The notes: generated by a model from the sequence alone, not told the origin. A DNA stretch of 64,000 nucleotides from Augochlora pura (GCF_028453695.1 NC_135773.1:21142001-21206000); one strand, 5' to 3'; shown: positions 35,479 to 48,453, counted from the first letter of the stretch. Numbers and translations are program-made.

Positions 35479-35699
35479 TGATTCGCATCGAATTTGCTTT
35501 GAAAAATAAAAGTGACATCGAGATAGACACCTGGCGAGCGATGGAACACCTAGCTTCCGGAAGAGTCCGCGCGGATGAGGAAATCGGATCACTTCAGGGA
35601 CCAAGGATTAATTTCCCGCCGATTGGAGCCAATCAGTCGATCTCATTACTATCGCGATCGCATTTCCTCATCCACGAGGCAACGATTGAACGTCGAAAA

Positions 35700-36990
35700 C
35701 CGGAAGGATGAAGAAGAAGATCGGGGGGGGCCCGGCGTCGGTCGAACCGGATCGATTTGAACGAAGCCACCGGAATCGATCGAGACCGCGTTCGGTGCCT
35801 CCCATTCTACCGGATCATCGAGGACAGAGGAAGCAAATCGTGGCGAAGAGATCCCGCGATTGTTGGCGGGATCGAATCCAAGAAACGGAACACCGGGGGC
35901 CCCCGCTTCTCTCTCTCTCTCTCTCTCGGTCCAGTATATCCGATCGATGGCCAGCGCCGATATTGAAGGTGACATGTTTTGAAACACACCCCTTTCACGG
36001 TTTCTATGAGCGTATTTAGGAGAGGAGATTTCTTCCCACGTGCTTGCCAAGAAGGGATATACGTGTCGTGTTACCCCCGGGTATTCTGTTGCGCCCGCGT
36101 ACCCCGGCCACCGGAAGAAATTTTGACCGGCGGAAACCCGAGAACTTCGACGGATTCTTGATCCCCGATATTCACCGGGGATCGGTGTCATCGCCGATCA
36201 AAACTTGTCGATCAACCGTGACTCGCCGTTAACGCCGGACCACGCGAACCACGTGATAATTCCGCGGACTTTGTCGGACGAGTTTCGATCGTCGAATACC
36301 TCGGAAAATTCGGCGAAAATTTCGGTATAACATGCTGAAGCATTGTATTTTGGTATAATGTCGGAGGGTGTGAGGATATTTAGATGACCGTTTTAGAATC
36401 GCTCTTTCAGTTTCCGTGCTCGTTGTTTTAACGCGTTCACCTTCGGACGAGCATCACAATGGTGTCCAGCGGCGGAGCCAATAAAACGCGATAGTGACAC
36501 TTGGTGTGTCCCAATACGGTTCACGAACGGTCGTGCGACCTGCCATGTATCTGAACCGGTCCATTTAAACGTCCCTCGACATGTTCCACGCCGGTGACAT
36601 TACATATCCGGCCAGGTATCGTTTGAATAAGTTAATTAAGACAGGTACGGCTTTCAGTTTGCCCCGAAAACAAAGCCGGCGCTGTCAAACCGAACCAAAA
36701 TAAGAACCATTCAGTCGGGCCGGCCCCGGGGTTCGGCTCGCAACACCCACGCTTCGTTTTCGACGGAAGGAGAGCCCCTTTTTGCCAGTCCGTGTCGACA
36801 TTTATTATTTCTCTTCGGGTACAATCATCGAACTTGACGCGGCCAAGGACGACCCTTTCGACGATTTTTCGGGAACGCCCATTGTTCGCGGGCTATCGGT
36901 GGTTTCTAATAATGAAAAGAAAAATTGCGCGGGCCGGGGAGCACGGTGTTCGACGCGCCGTGGGACAGGTCGATTTGCAAAATGTTCCGT
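35700..36990. other. GC-rich island
   Basis: CpG-rich sequence with a CT microsatellite (35907-35927) and a G8 run near 35725. Overlapping open frames on both strands show no recognisable protein. Confidence 0.45.
35907..35927. repeat. CT microsatellite
   Basis: About ten CT dinucleotides. Confidence 0.9.
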
Positions 36991-38474
36991 CGACCAATGG
37001 GGATCGTCGATTTTCCAGGATCTTCTCTTGCGTATAAAAATTTTTAAATTTCTTCAAAAATTTCAACGATAAATATTGTTTCTTTCAGAAATGACCACTC
37101 CAGTTCAAATAATATTGCTTTTAATTTCACATTTATCATCGCTTGATTTTATTCTCATCGATTCAACGATAAATAAAATTACAAATTTTTCTTCGCACCT
37201 TTGTAAACGCTATAGATTTGTATAAAAAAATATAACTGTAATACCATACACGCTGGTTGATGTTATAGAACTCATGTTACTCGCTGTAATATTTTTATAT
37301 CCTTTCCTAGCTATCGATGCGATCTAGGGAAATAAATAATTTAAAAAGAAATATTACAAATTTTCTACATCTCTTGCAAGAGACTGTAGTCATTGTGTAC
37401 AAATTGTTACTACGAATTTTCACCATATATACGCAAAATACTGCTCGAGAATAATGATCGAGATTCCATCCTCAATTCTTCTTTTTACTAAAATATATTA
37501 TAAAAAATATTCTATAATAATTACGTTACCGATAAAATAAATACGTAGCAAATCTTTTACTTAATTAAGCAAATACAAGGATAAAGGTTTCGCAAAGCTG
37601 TTATCATGTGTTTCTGCAATAATAAAATTACGTTCTCAGAATGAGACAATGTATTTCAAAACTACCACTCTGTAAAATTATATTCTTCCGAATTAATTCT
37701 CCGAGCAATGGTTAAATTACCGGATACAAAGAAACGTAGCTTGCCAAGGGTGAATTAGTGATACTTAGGTTACTCATTACGGTGGTAGTTTTTATAAAGT
37801 AGCCGAAGGAGCCGGGTGGCTCGCGAAACGCTGGAAGCCGTCAGAGTCGTAGAAATAGCAATTGCCCGAAACGAAACTAGTGGATTCGCCGCGTTTCCGA
37901 GTCATCATCGTGATCAGAGCAGGACCCAAGGCGTGCCCTTCAATAGGAAACATGTCTCTGGCACACGCACGCCATTTTTGAAAGCGGCGTGAAGTGTTCC
38001 ATGGGGGTGTCGAGGCCTAAGACACTCCTTTTGGCATTAATTGAAAAAGCCGATGCCGCGAGACGCGGTGGCAGATCAAAGAGAATGTTTTCGTCGCACC
38101 GGTGTGGCATCGTGGCAAACGAAATAATAAACAACATCTCGTTCCCGTTTCTAATGGGATGGCTGGTTGCCTGCGAGGAAACACGGCGACGTCAAAAAGA
38201 TTCCGCGCCGCCTAGATATTCCTTTCATGGGATACACGCAACGGGATTTGCAGTTCCATTCAAGTGATTGTAAAAGCTACTGCCGAACAATGCCCGTGGT
38301 CCACTCGAAGATACGTTTGCGCATCCGTGAACGAGCCGATTCGTGTTTAATCTGCCTTGCAAATTGCAATGGAAATTCCACGAGGTTTGTGCCTCGTATT
38401 TGATGCAGACGGAATTAATGTTTTAGGCTTGCGAAGCTAATGATTAAGATGCATTTTATAGTAATTTAATAATC
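36991..38474. other. Non-coding stretch
   Basis: AT-rich to about 37780, then mixed composition. No TTAA element pair, RNA gene or exon recognised. Confidence 0.5.
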
Positions 38475-38639
38475 CTATATTCTATATTCTATATTCTATA
38501 TTCTATATTCTATATTCTATATTCTATATTCTATATTCTATATTCTATATTCTATATTCTATATTCTATATTCTATATTCTGTATTCTATACTCTATATT
38601 CTATATTTTATATTCTACATTATTCTAATTCTATATTCT
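38475..38639. repeat. Heptanucleotide satellite, TATATTC unit
   Basis: More than twenty copies of TATATTC in tandem. The first two thirds are almost perfect; the last units drift. Confidence 0.95.
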
Positions 38640-39070
38640 TAGAAGGCTTGGAGGTATTAGAATTGCAATTAATTCACTGTGGAAGTACCCTCTACCTGCA
38701 TACTAATTGTAATATACAAATACTGTCTACTTATTTAAGGAATTTTCTGCTTGGATCTGATTACAGACATATAGCCTTGTTAATAAAAAGTATTAGGTGC
38801 CACCAAATGTTTATCGCCTCTATCCTGACACGCTCGTTTCCCGAAAAAATTTACATATAGCCCGGAGTAACAGAATATAACCTCCATACTACACAAAGAC
38901 TCTCTATCCAGTGACCATAACAAAATCCCCAAATCAGAGTAGTTTGATAATACTATTCTGTCATCCAGCGACCCTAATTACTAAACTGTGGATTTTTCAT
39001 ATTCAAAACTCAAACGAACAATCGAAACACGAGTCTCAATAGCGGACTAGCTATTGAAGCTAGCGGGTCT
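38640..39070. other. AT-rich non-coding stretch
   Basis: Nothing recognised between the heptanucleotide satellite and the next TTAA element. Confidence 0.5.
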
Positions 39071-39314
39071 TCAACCCCTTGCACTACTTCTCCTTTCACG
39101 CTGCGTTGATTAACATTTATTTGTCGTTAATATTTTCCTTAGAGGTACCAAACAATTCTTGTTCCTTCAATTGTCTTTACGTACGTTTATTTCTAGACTT
39201 TGATAACAGAAGAATTGAATTTTATTTCTATTTAGGAGAAATTAATAATACTCGTCTTTAGCAGATCTTGCACGAGATTTGTATCCGACTCGTTATTACA
39301 GTGCAAGGGGTTAA
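39071..39314. mobile_element. TTAA element, CCCCTTGCACTA group
   Basis: Starts TCAACCCCTTGCACTACTTC (left TTAA mutated to TCAA) and ends TTACAGTGCAAGGGGTTAA; 244 bp. Shares CACGCTGCGTTGATTAACA, TTGATAACAGAAGAATTGAA and ATCCGACTCGTTATTA with 52480, 52815 (inverted) and 56047. Confidence 0.75.
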
Positions 39315-39837
39315 TCATCAACAGCTGTGACAGTGAAACAAAGGAAAGGCGCACGCACCAAGAAGCGACAAATAAATATTTCAGCCACGGTCCTCGGTGC
39401 GGACCACGCAAGAACCTCTCAGGTTATCAAGCTTCAGGCGGGAGAGTCCTCCCAAAAAACCGTACCAGTCCAGTAAGCAGCCACGTTAGCCAACAATAAC
39501 AATCATCGCGAAAGCAAGGCGAAAGAGAGAGAGAGAGAGAGGCGGAGGGTCTGCGAGCGAGGGGTGGAGGAAGAACGAGACACGAGGAGGCACCGCGCGT
39601 CCGTCGGCGAAGAAAATTCGCAGGAGCTCTTAGGACGTAGTTCGAGGCTCGCGCGGCGTTCACAGCGCGAGCCGTGAAGACAAGAGTGCACGCGGAGTGG
39701 TAACGCGCAATCGAGATTCCTCGGTGTTTCCAGTTCGCGCGTGTGTCATCCGCGCGCGCACACCTATGCAGCGGACTCGCGACGGTGTGTATATCCACAT
39801 GTTTCAACGTGTCTCTGCATACATTATCTTCCGCGGC

Positions 39838-39857
39838 GGGGGGTGGGGGGGGGGGGA
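39838..39857. repeat. G-run
   Basis: Twenty bases with a single T interruption in an otherwise pure G tract. Confidence 0.85.
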
Positions 39858-40095
39858 GTAACGGAACGGCTCGGCAACCCCCCTTCGGCAGCGATCCGCA
39901 GAGGCGAGCGAGGCTGGCACCCCTCGCTCCCCTCGTCGTATTCACAGCTTCTCTCCACCCCCGCGCGGCCCACCTCCTCCTCCTCCTCCACCTCCGCCTC
40001 CTCCTTCTGCGCTGCTTCCACCCCTCCTCCCCGCTCGCGCTCGCACACCGCCGCGAGCCCCTTTTTTCGCGGGGCGAGCACAGAAAAATGCGCGA

Positions 40096-40103
40096 TATAA
40101 AAG
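40096..40103 (+). promoter_or_regulatory. TATA-like box
   Basis: TATAAAAG on the plus strand lies 25 bp from the CCAAT box. The minus strand reads CTTTTATA, a weaker TATA match. The direction of any core promoter is not settled. Confidence 0.3.
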
Positions 40104-40126
40104 GAAAAATTTTTCTTTGCCCTCTG

Positions 40127-40147
40127 ATTGGCGGTTGCCGTGGCAAC
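40127..40147 (-). promoter_or_regulatory. RFX X-box palindrome adjacent to CCAAT box
   Basis: On the minus strand GTTGCCACGGCAAC (40147-40134) is a palindromic RFX-type X-box, followed after two bases by CCAAT (40131-40127) reading CCAATCAGAGG. RFX factors bind such sites in ciliary gene promoters, and NF-Y binds CCAAT. The order X-box then CCAAT points to minus-strand transcription starting within about 100 bp to the left. CEP164, a ciliary gene, is the next minus-strand gene, 20.5 kb away. That link is inference. Confidence 0.55.
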
Positions 40148-40370
40148 ACCCGGGCCACCTCGGCCTCTAATTATTTCCAGACACTGAGAATCGAACGAGC
40201 TCTCCCACGAGCTGCCGGAATAGCCCCGGCACACACATTTTTCCGCCGCCGTATCCATCGTCACCGTTACCATCACCATCGCGCCTTCCTCCGCGGGGGT
40301 GGAGGACGTCCAAACCACCCCCGCCCCCCTCTCTCCCGCCCCGCCACGACACCCCCTCTGATTTTCTTTC

Positions 40371-40497
40371 TCCCTTTTCCACCCTCGCTCGGTCCATTTC
40401 CTTCTCCCTTTCTCTTGCTCTCTCTCTTCTTCTCTCTTTCACTTACTCTCTCTTCCTCTTTCTCTTACTCTCTCTCTCTTCTTCTCTGTCTTCCTCT
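40371..40497. repeat. CT-rich microsatellite block
   Basis: Interrupted CT/CTT runs on the plus strand at the right side of the GC-rich island. Confidence 0.8.
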
Positions 40498-41016
40498 GTG
40501 CTTCGTCCTCTCTGTCGCGCCGTCATTCCTTTTTCGCTCCTCTCGCGCACACCGTTACTCTCCAGGGTGTTGATTGTTGACGGTCGCGGCACTACGACAG
40601 GCGAGAACCAGAGAGACGCAGGATGCGAGAAGGATCGGTTGGGGGTGGGGGGAGGTGGGAGGGTGGGCCTGCCACCGGATAGACGGATAGACACGATGGT
40701 TAAGGGGGGTAGGTGGTCTTTAGCGCGGTTTAGGGGAAACAATCGGTAAGAGCATCCTATTGCGGGATAGTGGAAATCACTTGGTCCGGTCGCGGACCTA
40801 ATCCGTTTGCGGTGGTATTGATTGTCGCGCGGCGATTCTTGCCGGTCCTAGGCGAACTTCTCGCTGTGGACGTAATTTTCGCTTTACATTTCGCTTTGTC
40901 GCGTTCGTCGGATGCACGAAGATCGAATGTAGAAAGAATTGCCGATATTTTGTGCATAGTTTGAATCGTCCTCGTATTGTTCCAATTTTTCTGATTGTTT
41001 ATAGACAAGGTTATTA

Positions 41017-41262
41017 TCAACCCCTTGCCATACTTTAACCAGTCAGACTCGTGACGGCGATTTTTATTAATAAGCTGTTAGTTATGAATATTCGTCCGTT
41101 CTTTTAAGTAAGAATCAAATGTTATTCTCTTGTCACGAATATTTAAACATTGAACTAGGTGCAAGCATACAAGAAATCTAAGTTCCTTTTTCTTCTAAGA
41201 AATTAGAGCGATACGATTCTAATCATTGTAGTTGTAAAGAAAACGGTACGGCAAGGGGTTAA
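41017..41262. mobile_element. TTAA element, CCCCTTGCCATAC group
   Basis: Starts TCAACCCCTTGCCATACTTT (TTAA mutated) and ends GGTACGGCAAGGGGTTAA; 246 bp. Same group as 34677-34944. It shares TATTAATAAGCTGTTAG with the fragment near 33290. Confidence 0.72.
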
Positions 41263-42400
41263 AAGTAGTGGTATATAAATCGAATAATTGCACCTGCGAA
41301 ATTCAGTGAATAAACATCGCATAACTTTGAAAATCTGGACCAAGATATTCGACTCTTCCTTTTGTTAAAAAAAGAATCGCAATTGCCTATATCGATATCC
41401 TGCGAGACCGATAGGAAACCTGGCAAATATTTAAAGACAATATCATTTAATATCATCGTATCATTTAAAGACATTCCCCGTATGTTACAACACCTTGTTC
41501 TCCACATATTGTTTCAACTATTAAAAAACAAGTTTAAATAGTGTCGCAGTCGAATATGCCGACGCGAAGTCTATCGAATAAAGAAAATAACGACGAAAGA
41601 TTGTCAGAGTGTTGAATCCACATGTATCAACAATATTTCTCGTCCGTGCGACGTTCTTCTAATCAAATGCAATTTTCAGCATGCGCTCGCCGGCGCATCA
41701 AAGGGAGTCGGCTGAAAGTCCGCGGGCGTGTAGGTAGACGATACGTAAGTGACAGAAACATTCCGCGTTGCATTTCCCAGTTCAAACATCAAAGCGTCGT
41801 CTCGTCGTCGGTCAAGTTAAAGCGCGGATGCAACGCTCGCCGAGGAAAAAAATCATCGAAGAAACCCATATTCCCTAACGGAAGGGAAAAAGAATTAAAA
41901 AATTTTCATCGGAGAGACCGCGATGCGGAATTATACAGCGAATCGTCGTCGTCGATCATTTCTGTCTTTGATCGCTGCTCAATTTGTCGTTTCTAACGAC
42001 GAATTCTTGTAATAAAGAATTTATTAAAGAATGTATTAAAGATTTAATTCAAGAATTTATTAAAGAATTATCTTGTGATAAAGAAGAATAAATAGAACAA
42101 GATAGAATGAACTTTAACAGAGTAAAATATTAAATGAAGGAGCTACCGAGCTGCATTAAGTTACATTGCAAAATGTGTCAGCACGGCTCTTAATCATTTC
42201 GAACCACAAGCGTGTACTTTACGAATTGCACGAACAATTATTCCCGTTCTGAAATACTTTAGTTTGTTCAAAAATAATACAATGAAATCGTTAAATTTTT
42301 CTGATAGAATCGTTACATTTTTTAAATAGAATCACCGTTTCTTGTTCCACTTACACAATTCTGTTGTTAATTATTCGAACTCGCAGTCTAATCAATGCTT
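41263..42400. other. AT-rich non-coding stretch
   Basis: No recognisable gene. Around 42010-42080 ATTTATTAAAGAAT-like units repeat loosely. Confidence 0.45.
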
Positions 42401-43458
42401 TCGAGTGACCTGACCTAAGCTACACCGTGGATCCCGTCTATTCAGTGTCTGTTTAGTGTACCAACATATTCGCAAAATTGTTCCCGCATCATTTATAAGA
42501 AACGCGAAAGCTGCCCGTCTAAGCGCGCGTTCTCTCCTCGCAATTAAACTCTCGCTTAGAGTACGCTCGAGCACGATAGTTCACAATATATATTCCGTGA
42601 CGGAAATCACCGGGGCCTCGAGTGAATCGTCGCCTCGACTCGGCTCATAGCCGTTTTTCTCGACGTCTCTTCTTCTTCTTTTTTTTCTTTTTTTTTTTTA
42701 AAAAAAGCCTCCCGCTCGTCGAATGATAATGCGCGTTCCTTCCGTGTTTGCGAATCTCTCCCAATATTCCCCTCGAGCAACGAGGTAAACACCGTCAGTG
42801 AGTAAACGAAGTGCAACAACGACGTCGTTGTTTTCCTCGCGACACCCCTTGGCCTCGTGGAACGCGGTGGCGACGAGAGAAGAGAGCGGCGACGAGTGCT
42901 CGAAGGGGGAACGGAAGAAAAATCGCTGGAAACGCGAGCAACGGGAGGAAAGTGGACAATGAAATTTCGCGGGGCCTAACCGCGGAAGCGTCACCATTGT
43001 TGCTCCCGCGATGTGCCAAGCGCGGATAGAGGACGGTCGACGCCGCGCACAGTCGACGAAACTCGCATCTAGGCAATTTCCGTCTCGTCCCTCGCAGCCA
43101 CGCCGGAGTCCGCATTGTCGGCCGTAGAATGTCGAAATAACCGCGTCGCGCCGCACACCCCCCCGCGCGAGCGGATGAAAACCGCGGCGAAGAAGGCAAC
43201 GTCCCCGCTTCTGGAAACGCGAAGACACAGCCGCGCTGCTTTTCGATAGGTGACGTTAGTTAGGGTGCTCCTTTCGTCGCCGGGAAAGGGTGATGATACC
43301 CTCCGGTGCCCGACGACTCTTGTTCTAACGTTACACCCGAGGAGATTCACCTTTAACGAGGCGGAAGATCGTCTTCGAGGTGGCAAATGGCGAACGAAGT
43401 CGCAAATTGGGGTTTAAAATTTCGTTAGCCGGGATAATTGAGACTTCCCCGAGGTGGA
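42401..43458. other. GC-rich island
   Basis: CpG-rich with a T/A-run near 42670-42705. Overlapping Arg-rich frames on both strands reflect composition. Confidence 0.45.
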
Positions 43459-43660
43459 TTAACCCTCTATGGGCGGAATTTGTTTCTCAAATGTCTCGTT
43501 GCTGACAACTTTCAAGGCATTTACTTTGATATTTCAGGGTGATTGTTATTGGTTATCTCAGAGAGGTATGCACCATCTTGTGAAAAATTTAAAATTATTC
43601 GATGAAATGTCGACGCATTACTATGTAACCTGAGAACTACATGGGCCCATAAAGGGTTAA
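43459..43660. mobile_element. TTAA element, CCCTCTATGGGC type
   Basis: Starts TTAACCCTCTATGGGCGG and ends GGGCCCATAAAGGGTTAA; 202 bp. The inverted ends share CCCT..ATGGGC. I see no second copy in the window. Confidence 0.65.
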
Positions 43661-44380
43661 CGTTTCTGTAGGAATCGTTGATTTTGCTACACGTTGATGC
43701 ATTTTTATGGAAACAAGTCGTCAATTGCGAGAAACTGCAGTCGAATAGAAATTTCACCATCTTTGTAATCATTTTTGCTAAAATATGATCAATCGAAATT
43801 ATGGAAATCCTTTTAGCTTTTTGCTATTGTAAACTTCCAGTTTCATTAGAAGGTGTCAGAATTTTTTATAATTCCCTCTGGAGAGAATATTAAATTCCAT
43901 AGAAGATCGCAAAATTGACAAAACAATGAAATAGTTTCTATTATATATTTTTTATTTTTATGTGGTGATTCTATTAAGGTTAAAAGGTTAATATCTATCT
44001 ATTATTGATAGAAAAAAAGGTTTACTAACCTTTATCGATGCTAACAATAAAAAGCAATTAATGTTAGTCGAAATAGAAATCAAACATTTTAGGCACATAA
44101 ATACAATCATTATGCAAACTATGGTATTATCATTTTACACGATTGTAATATCACCTGCTATTTATCGCGGGAGCATTCTGTTCACAATTTTGTGCATTTA
44201 GTCCAACCGAAGGTTGTTTGCACCGAAGGCAAGATGTGATCACTAATTTCTTTCAATTTTACAACAATTAAAAATAATGCAGCAGTATTTTGAAATTCCT
44301 GAAACGTCTTCGCCGCGTCTACCAAATTCCGTCACGATTCTATAAAATCCACATGCTGTATCTATCGAGAACAAAAGTAG
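43661..44380. other. AT-rich non-coding stretch
   Basis: Nothing recognised. Confidence 0.5.
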
Positions 44381-44845
44381 ATCCTTCCACTGTGACGCCA
44401 AACCACGACGAGCCATACGAATGCCTATTTATTCGACGGCTCGACACGACAACTGGTCGAAAGAAGTAAGAGTGTTCGAACGATTACGGTGCCTAAACCT
44501 CCGAAAATTTGTGTCGCACAATACCGAATAAAGAGATCGTCGTGTCAAACCGCGCCGAGGACAAGCATAAAAGAATCGTGACCCGTGGACCGGCCGAAAT
44601 AACAAGACTCCGGTTACAACATCAAACATATAACTGTCGACACGGTCAGGTATCGAAAATAGTCGATCGTCTGCGACAAGCGGAGAATCTATTTTTCGGC
44701 TGGTGCGAAACGTTCGGTCGCCCGAACAAAAGGGTACGCGATATAAACGTCCGATAGCCGGGAGCCGGGCACCGGAAATCCAGCAAACGATCTCGCGCTT
44801 TGTGCCGGCGAGAAGAGGGCCTCGGGTCCACGTGAGAGAGAGAGA

Positions 44846-44876
<31 letters not shown>

Positions 44877-47060
44877 CTACCACGTGAAAAAACAGTGTGT
44901 GCCAGGCGACACCGTTGCGGAGACAATTTCGAATTTGAAAATGTCCCACAAAACAGGATGGGTCAACCCCGCGGGGCCCCGCCACAATGAGGGCCCCGCG
45001 AAGCGTGTGTGGGGGCCGGCCGAGGCGGCCGCGGGAATTGAAGGGACCGTGAAAAGGCTCGCTGACAAGTCCCCGCCAGGCTCCGTTTTGCCTCGGGTTC
45101 TTCTCAAATTTCAAAACTCGATTCTTCGACAAATTAGCTCGGACATTGGAGGTGGTGGCAGGACCCCTGAACGGACCCGTTTCCATTCGATTATTCGCGT
45201 CCGTGGGACGTTGGCCGCGCACGTTTTTACGCGTCGGACCGCGAACGCTCCTCTCGCACGCCTCGCCTCCTTCGCCACCTCTCATTCTTCTATCCTCGAG
45301 TGGATCGATTGAAAAGGAACCGGCGGGGACCGCGTGTTCACGGTCCTTTACCTGAGACAGTATCTTTGTGCATACCGATGTCGATCGAATGGCACCTGGA
45401 ACAGCACAGATCCGTGCTCTCCGCAGATTCCTCGTCGGAACATTGTCCACCGAAGCCTATTGCTGTTCGCAGACTGTTCTCGTTCACGAGTCTTTCGGAA
45501 ATCTAATAAACGTGAGACTCGGTGATCTCTCGCGGCAGGATCCTGAGATACAGACACCGAGAAATCATTCGATTGAATGTTCTCTTTCCATGATTGTTAG
45601 CCGATCCCGAGCAACGACGAGCATCGACGATCATCGACGATCGCGTTACGCCTCTAGACGTCGAGAAAATTGAAAAATCCGATCTACCATAGCCACTTCG
45701 GCAAACTCGTAGGAACCGTCATTCTGCTCGACTCGCGGTCCATTCATTACCGTGGACTGAATCGCGCGTCTCCGTGCCGAGGATCATCCTTAAACCGAAT
45801 CGCCGGAGAACACGGGCGGGGGTGGTGCGCGTTTAATCGCGATATCGACGAAAGTTGGAAATTGAGTCCCGGAATGAAGCCTGTCGACCGTTAATTGCAG
45901 TATCAAGCTGTCCCTCTAACTGGCAATCTAGGAGAATCGAGTCCGAGCCCCGAAGGAAGTCGAGCATTATCGCTAGTTGGCACGACGAGCACAATTAACA
46001 GCCCATCTGGAATAAATAGTGGAGCCCGGAATAAATTCGAAGACGTCCGGTCCTCGGTCCTCGCTAATGATTCCTCTTGCGCCGCTCCTTCCTTTATCAA
46101 ATATTCCACGGCGGGGAAATAAAAGGGAACGATTGTCGAATCGTTCCCGTCGTAGACAACTCGACGGGAACCGTGCGCGCGAAAATCGGCTGGAAGCGAG
46201 AATATTCATCGCGGAACGAGAAAAAAAAAATAAACAAAATCATTGTGGCCGCTCGCAATTAATTTAGCATAGAGGCACGCGTTTCTCTGTGCGCGTAGTT
46301 TTCTTCTGGTATTTCTTCTTCTTTTACTTCCACTCCTTCTACGTCTTCTACTTCTGCTTCTGCTTCTTCCAATTTCTTCGCCTCTTCGCCGCGCGATCCT
46401 TTTTTCTTTTTCTTTTTTTTTTTACAACTGTTGTAATTTGTTCGTTTTAATTAATTTCTACGCGTCGCGCGGGGCCGCGTACAATTCGTTACACTCGCGC
46501 GCATTATGCGGCGCAAATAAGCATATAAATAATGAAGCCGGCGACGCGCGACAATTTAATTACAACGTTTCACGCGGATTTCTTCCCCCGAACTTACGTG
46601 TTGGCCGACCGGAACCGTGCAGGTCCCATCAGTAATTACGACAAAGACGCACAAGTGCTGCTAATGAACTCTTCATTCAGGGCCCCGGACTACAAAATAA
46701 TTTACATCCTCGGCCGGATGGGATGGAATTACTATCACAATAAAGCTTCTCGCCGCCGGCGTCGGCGAACTGAATCCCGTCGTTCGCCCGCGAATCCACG
46801 GCTCGCCTTTTTGAATAAATATTCGCGGCTGGACTAATTGGACGAAAACGAACTTACGGCCGCGGGGAAATCTTCGCCGCGGAACACACCCGCCGGTCCT
46901 CGCTCTGAATTCACGCGGAACGTTTACCTGCCGGAAATCTATCGGCGACGAAGACGAAGTCTCTCGTTTCGCGACACCGAAAACAATGCCGCGCCGGCTG
47001 ATTTTAGCGAAGAGTATTCTCTGCTGCTAATATCTCGGCGCTGTTTTCGCATTTTCGACG
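44381..47060. other. Extended GC-rich region with a GA microsatellite
   Basis: GC-rich, CpG-rich sequence with short AT-rich interruptions. Contains a GA run (44833-44876), an imperfect inverted GC block near 44970-45000 (CCCGCGGGGCCCCG, GGGCCCCGCG) and a pyrimidine-rich block near 46300-46425. No credible coding exon. Confidence 0.45.
44833..44876. repeat. GA microsatellite
   Basis: About 44 bp of GA with one GGG interruption. Confidence 0.92.
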
Positions 47061-48380
47061 TTATTTGGAAACTGAAAATTCGATTCGATAGTAATCGATG
47101 GTTCAGAGTTTGTTACGTTTGTTGAGACGTGGTTGTAATTCGGTAATTTGTTGAGTCAGACAAGGGAATACTACTTAATCTGTTCGAGGAACGGGCAGGC
47201 CTACGTGCCGACGGATCACGACTCCCGTCGCGTGGCAAACGACTCCTCCGCTCCACGTTCGCTCCTCTACGATTCCTTCTCGTCGAATTGATTTAAAGAA
47301 AATATTAATATCGTGGGTATTAAACGAGGATTAATACATATGTAACAGTGATAAATATAATCCGGGGGAAAAATAAATCAAGAGTCAGTGGACTATAGAT
47401 AGAAACAATTCTTTTTCGTTCCAGTGCATTTTCCACTCTAAATTTCAGTACTAATTCAATAAATAATATTGCTGCGCTCCGCATCAAAGAGAACGTTTAA
47501 AGAAGCATTTACTAATTAATATTTGTTATTCGTACTCATGCAATTGCTCCTATATAAACGTATTCTAAACGTTCGACGAGAAACATTTTCAACCAAACAG
47601 CAACTTCGCCACGTAATTAGCGCTTGAAATTGGACAAATTTCTATAAATCGACTTTCCACTTTCAGTTGCAAAACGACTCGGCAAAACCCGAATGCCAGA
47701 AGTTACTCCGTCGGATTTGCGTATTCGCGTGAAATTACTAGATCCGATTCGAGGAATCCCCTCAATATTTTTCTCGGCGGGACCAACCTTAACGATTTCC
47801 AGGATAAACTCGAGCGCCAATCGAATTGCGAAACTTTGATGGCTGCCGTCGAGAACGACGTTTCNNNNNNNNNNNNNNNNNNNNNNNNNNNNNNNNNNNN
47901 NNNNNNNNNNNNNNNNNNNNNNNNNNNNNNNNNNNNNNNNNNNNNNNNNNNNNNNNNNNNNNNNCAACAGTTTCGCACACAGCTGTGACAAATTATGTCG
48001 AACAAATCATATTTGAACAAATTATGTTCCAGACGATCTTTTGCTCAGGAAGCTAAAATTCTATCAAATTGACGTTCAAGAAGTTCCCCACCTCACGACT
48101 AAATTCTCTATTAAATTAACTTTGTGTATTAAATTCTGGGTTAAAATAAAGAAAGTTAGATCAAATTTAAAACAATAGAAATACTAAAAAACTTTAAAGA
48201 ATATTTATCGAGAGAGAGAGAGAGCAATTACTATATAGCTCTGGTTTGTTGGAATGGATAAGCACAATTTTTCATTCCGCGTTACAAGATTTTGCGAAAT
48301 TGAAACTGGGATATTAATTTACAGAAAAAAGCATCATAAATTAATAAGAACAGTTGATGATTTTTTACGGTATGGGGGTT
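47061..48380. other. AT-rich non-coding stretch with assembly gap
   Basis: Contains exactly 100 N at 47865-47964, a typical placeholder for a gap of unknown size. Open frames crossing the gap are meaningless. A short GAGAGA run lies near 48211-48223. Confidence 0.6.
47865..47964. other. Assembly gap (100 N)
   Basis: Exactly 100 undetermined bases. The true length is unknown. Confidence 0.99.
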
Positions 48381-48427
48381 CGGTCCTTCCGGCGCCGACG
48401 ACTGACAAAAATTCGCCGAGTGTGCCG

Positions 48428-48453
48428 AAAAAAAAAAAAAAAAAAAAAAAAAA
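48428..48453. repeat. Poly(A) run
   Basis: Twenty-six A residues on the plus strand at the edge of a GC-rich patch (48380-49040). No retroposed gene is recognisable beside it. Confidence 0.9.

Larger units (their letters stand above)
39330..40760. other. GC-rich island containing an X-box/CCAAT promoter-like module
   Basis: A CpG-rich island with GA repeats on its left side (39524-39541), a G-run (39838-39857) and CT-rich DNA on its right side (40371-40497). Frames of up to 276 residues here are low-complexity Arg/Pro/Leu/Ser sequence on both strands and are not credible proteins. Confidence 0.5.

Noticed and set aside
39743..40573. 276-codon plus-strand frame in the GC-rich island
   Set aside because: Low-complexity, runs through CT microsatellites, overlaps equally long frames on the other strand, and has no domain.
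44689..45450. 253-codon minus-strand frame
   Set aside because: It crosses the GA microsatellite (44833-44876), and its translation shows no domain.
48428..48453. Poly(A) run as the tail of a retroposed gene
   Set aside because: The sequence on its 5' side shows no gene similarity and there is no target duplication.
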